From positions 1 to 6,648 of the forward strand of contig JBGUKN010000079.1 of assembly GCA_045114455.1 (NCBI GenBank): a stretch of 6,648 bases of DNA, in the 5' to 3' direction. The translations under genes were made by a program, and so were the position numbers. Shown here one piece after another: positions 5,078-6,648 of the stretch (position 1 is its first letter; the number at the start of each line of letters is the position of its first letter). Under the pieces are notes generated by a model that was not told where the DNA came from, made no database searches, and worked only from the letters and a program-made list of their open reading frames with translations. This DNA is from UBA1732 sp045114455. Lineage in GTDB: Bacteria > Verrucomicrobiota > Lentisphaeria > Victivallales > UBA1829.

Positions 5078-6648
5078 ATGAAAGAACTCAATGCCGCCCC
5101 CAATGCGCCGAAGCTGGTCGCATGGGTGAAAGAATGGGCAACCCTCTGCGAACCCGACAACCTCTACTGGTGCGACGGTTCCCGCGAAGAGTATGACCGC
5201 CTCTGCAACGAAATGGTCGAATCCGGTCTCGCGATCCGCCTCAACCCGGTGAAGCGCCCGAACTGCCTCCTGTTCCGCTCCGATCCGTCCGACGTCGCCC
5301 GCGTTGAAGCCCGCACCTTCATCGCCGCGAAGACGAAGGAAGAAGCCGGCCCGACCAACAACTGGATCGACCCGGTCGAACTGAAGCAGACGCTCCGCGG
5401 CCTCTACAAGGGCTGCATGCACGGTCGCACCATGTATGTGATCCCGTTCTCCATGGGCCCCGTCGGCTCCCCGATCGCCAAGATCGGCGTCGAGATCACC
5501 GACTCCCCGTACGTCGTTGCGAACATGGAGATCATGACCCGCGTCGGCACGAAGGTCCTCGAAGTCCTGAACGACGGCGAGTTCGTCCCCTGCATCCACT
5601 CCGTCGGCAAGCCGCTTGAAAACGGCGCCAGCGACAACGGCGTCTGGCCGTGCGCCCCGCTCGACAAGAAGTACATCGCACAGTTCCCCGAGACCCGCGA
5701 GATCTGGTCCTACGGCAGCGGTTACGGCGGAAACGCCCTCCTCGGCAAGAAGTGCCTCGCGCTCCGCATCGCCTCCGTTCAGGCCCGCGACGAGGGCTGG
5801 ATGGCCGAGCACATGCTCATCCTCAAGCTCACGCGTGAATCCGACGGCAAAGTCAAATACATCACCGGCGCGTTCCCGTCCGCCTGCGGCAAGACCAACC
5901 TCGCCATGCTCATTCCGACCATCAAGGGCTGGAAGGTCGAGACTGTCGGCGACGATATCTCCTGGATGAAGTTCGGCGCGGACGGCCAGCTCTACGCCAT
6001 CAACCCGGAAGCCGGTTTCTTCGGCGTCGCGCCCGGCACCAGCATGCAGTCCAACCCGAACGCCATGCTCTCCTGCGCCAAGGACACCATCTTCACGAAC
6101 GTCGCCCTCACGGACGACGGCGATGTGTGGTGGGAAGGCATCGGAACCGAAGCTCCCGCGCACCTCATCGACTGGAAGGGCCAGGATTGGAAGCCCGGTC
6201 AGGTCGACGCCGACGGCAAGCCCGTCAAGGCCGCTCACCCGAACGCCCGCTTCACCGCCCGCGCCTGCAACTGCCCGGCCATCGCTTCCAACTGGGAAGA
6301 TCCTGCCGGCGTTCCGATCGCCGCATTCCTCTTCGGCGGCCGCCGTCCCAGCACACTCCCGCTTGTTTACCAGTCCAAGAACTGGGAACACGGCGTGTTC
6401 ATCGGCTCCACGGTCGGTTCCGAAGTGACCGCCGCCGCCCTCGACGTGAAGGCCGGCACCGTCCGCCGCGACCCGTTCGCCATGCTGCCCTTCTGCGGCT
6501 ACAACATGGGCGACTACTTCAAGCACTGGCTTGAGATCGGCAAGAAGGAAGGCGCCAAGCTGCCGAAGATTTTCTGCGTGAACTGGTTCCGCAAGACCGC
6601 CGACGGCAAGTGGCTCTGGCCCGGCTACGGCGACAACAGCCGCGTCCT
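5078..6648 (+). CDS. pckG: GTP-dependent phosphoenolpyruvate carboxykinase (3' end outside the window)
   Basis: Converts oxaloacetate and GTP to phosphoenolpyruvate, GDP and CO2 in gluconeogenesis. In fermenters it can run in reverse to fix CO2 toward succinate. 523 complete codons are visible; the family is about 600 residues, so roughly the last 75-100 are missing. Landmarks: YWCDGS (30-35), typical of the GTP class; PFSMGPVGSP (123-132); YGGNALLGKKC (216-226), a substrate-binding stretch; the P-loop GAFPSACGKTN (264-274) with Lys272 and the reactive Cys270 of GTP-type enzymes; kinase-2 VGDDISWM (290-297); the arginine-rich loop FGGRRPSTLPLV (419-430); and the guanine-site segment NWFRK (502-506) with WPGYGDNSR (514-522). 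The ATP-type enzyme lacks this layout. The gene is divergent from the phosphohexomutase and has its own promoter. Leucine codons are 28 CTC to 6 CTG by hand count, a strong bias that suggests high expression. Confidence 0.96.
   Translation, partial: MKELNAAPNAPKLVAWVKEWATLCEPDNLYWCDGSREEYDRLCNEMVESGLAIRLNPVKRPNCLLFRSDPSDVARVEARTFIAAKTKEEAGPTNNWIDPVELKQTLRGLYKGCMHGRTMYVIPFSMGPVGSPIAKIGVEITDSPYVVANMEIMTRVGTKVLEVLNDGEFVPCIHSVGKPLENGASDNGVWPCAPLDKKYIAQFPETREIWSYGSGYGGNALLGKKCLALRIASVQARDEGWMAEHMLILKLTRESDGKVKYITGAFPSACGKTNLAMLIPTIKGWKVETVGDDISWMKFGADGQLYAINPEAGFFGVAPGTSMQSNPNAMLSCAKDTIFTNVALTDDGDVWWEGIGTEAPAHLIDWKGQDWKPGQVDADGKPVKAAHPNARFTARACNCPAIASNWEDPAGVPIAAFLFGGRRPSTLPLVYQSKNWEHGVFIGSTVGSEVTAAALDVKAGTVRRDPFAMLPFCGYNMGDYFKHWLEIGKKEGAKLPKIFCVNWFRKTADGKWLWPGYGDNSRV

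Noticed and set aside
5009..6526. Minus-strand open frame opposite pckG (505 codons)
   Set aside because: The plus strand encodes an unmistakable GTP-type PEPCK, and this frame would run through the pckG leader and end in its promoter.
1..6648. CRISPR arrays, transposons, tRNA or rRNA genes
   Set aside because: I looked for regularly spaced repeats, transposase motifs with terminal repeats and RNA-gene signatures on both strands and saw none. The only repeats are the short elements at 4833-5028.

Overview
The window is GC-rich bacterial DNA with tightly packed genes and a strong G/C preference at third codon positions. It holds one incomplete gene at each end and three complete genes, and three of the five are housekeeping genes. 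GTP-type PEP carboxykinase, good Shine-Dalgarno sequences and sigma70-like promoters fit a bacterium. A PVC-type lineage such as Lentisphaerota or Verrucomicrobiota is my guess from overall style only. Nothing in the window proves it.

Layout, left to right: (1) the 3' end of tyrosyl-tRNA synthetase (1-481, +). (2) A 147-nt gap that can fold into a long imperfect hairpin (507-585, with a T-run to 586). It also contains a 35-codon upstream ORF (525-632) whose stop overlaps the next start as ATGA. (3) A two-gene + strand operon: an XPB-type SF2 helicase (629-2014) whose TGA overlaps by one base the ATG of a DUF790/Bax1-family nuclease (2014-3234). (4) A convergent intergenic region with a clear intrinsic terminator for the minus-strand gene. 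(5) A phosphomannomutase/phosphoglucomutase gene (3387-4712, -). (6) A 365-nt divergent regulatory region with a promoter on each strand and several copies of a TTTCGG/CCGAAA element. (7) The 5' part of GTP-dependent phosphoenolpyruvate carboxykinase (5078 to the window end, +).

The unusual content is the helicase-nuclease pair. XPB with Bax1 is best known as an archaeal DNA-repair machine. Here a bacterium carries the same pair, fused tightly at the translation level. The helicase keeps a damage-recognition-like N-terminus, a thumb-like insert and an archaeal-type C-terminus, but only the Asp of the XPB 'RED' motif remains. The neighbours are housekeeping genes, with no mobile-element or defence genes in view, which favours DNA repair over phage defence. 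The mutase and the carboxykinase are both central carbon enzymes (sugar-phosphate interconversion and the OAA/PEP step) and share a divergent control region, so joint regulation is plausible but not shown.
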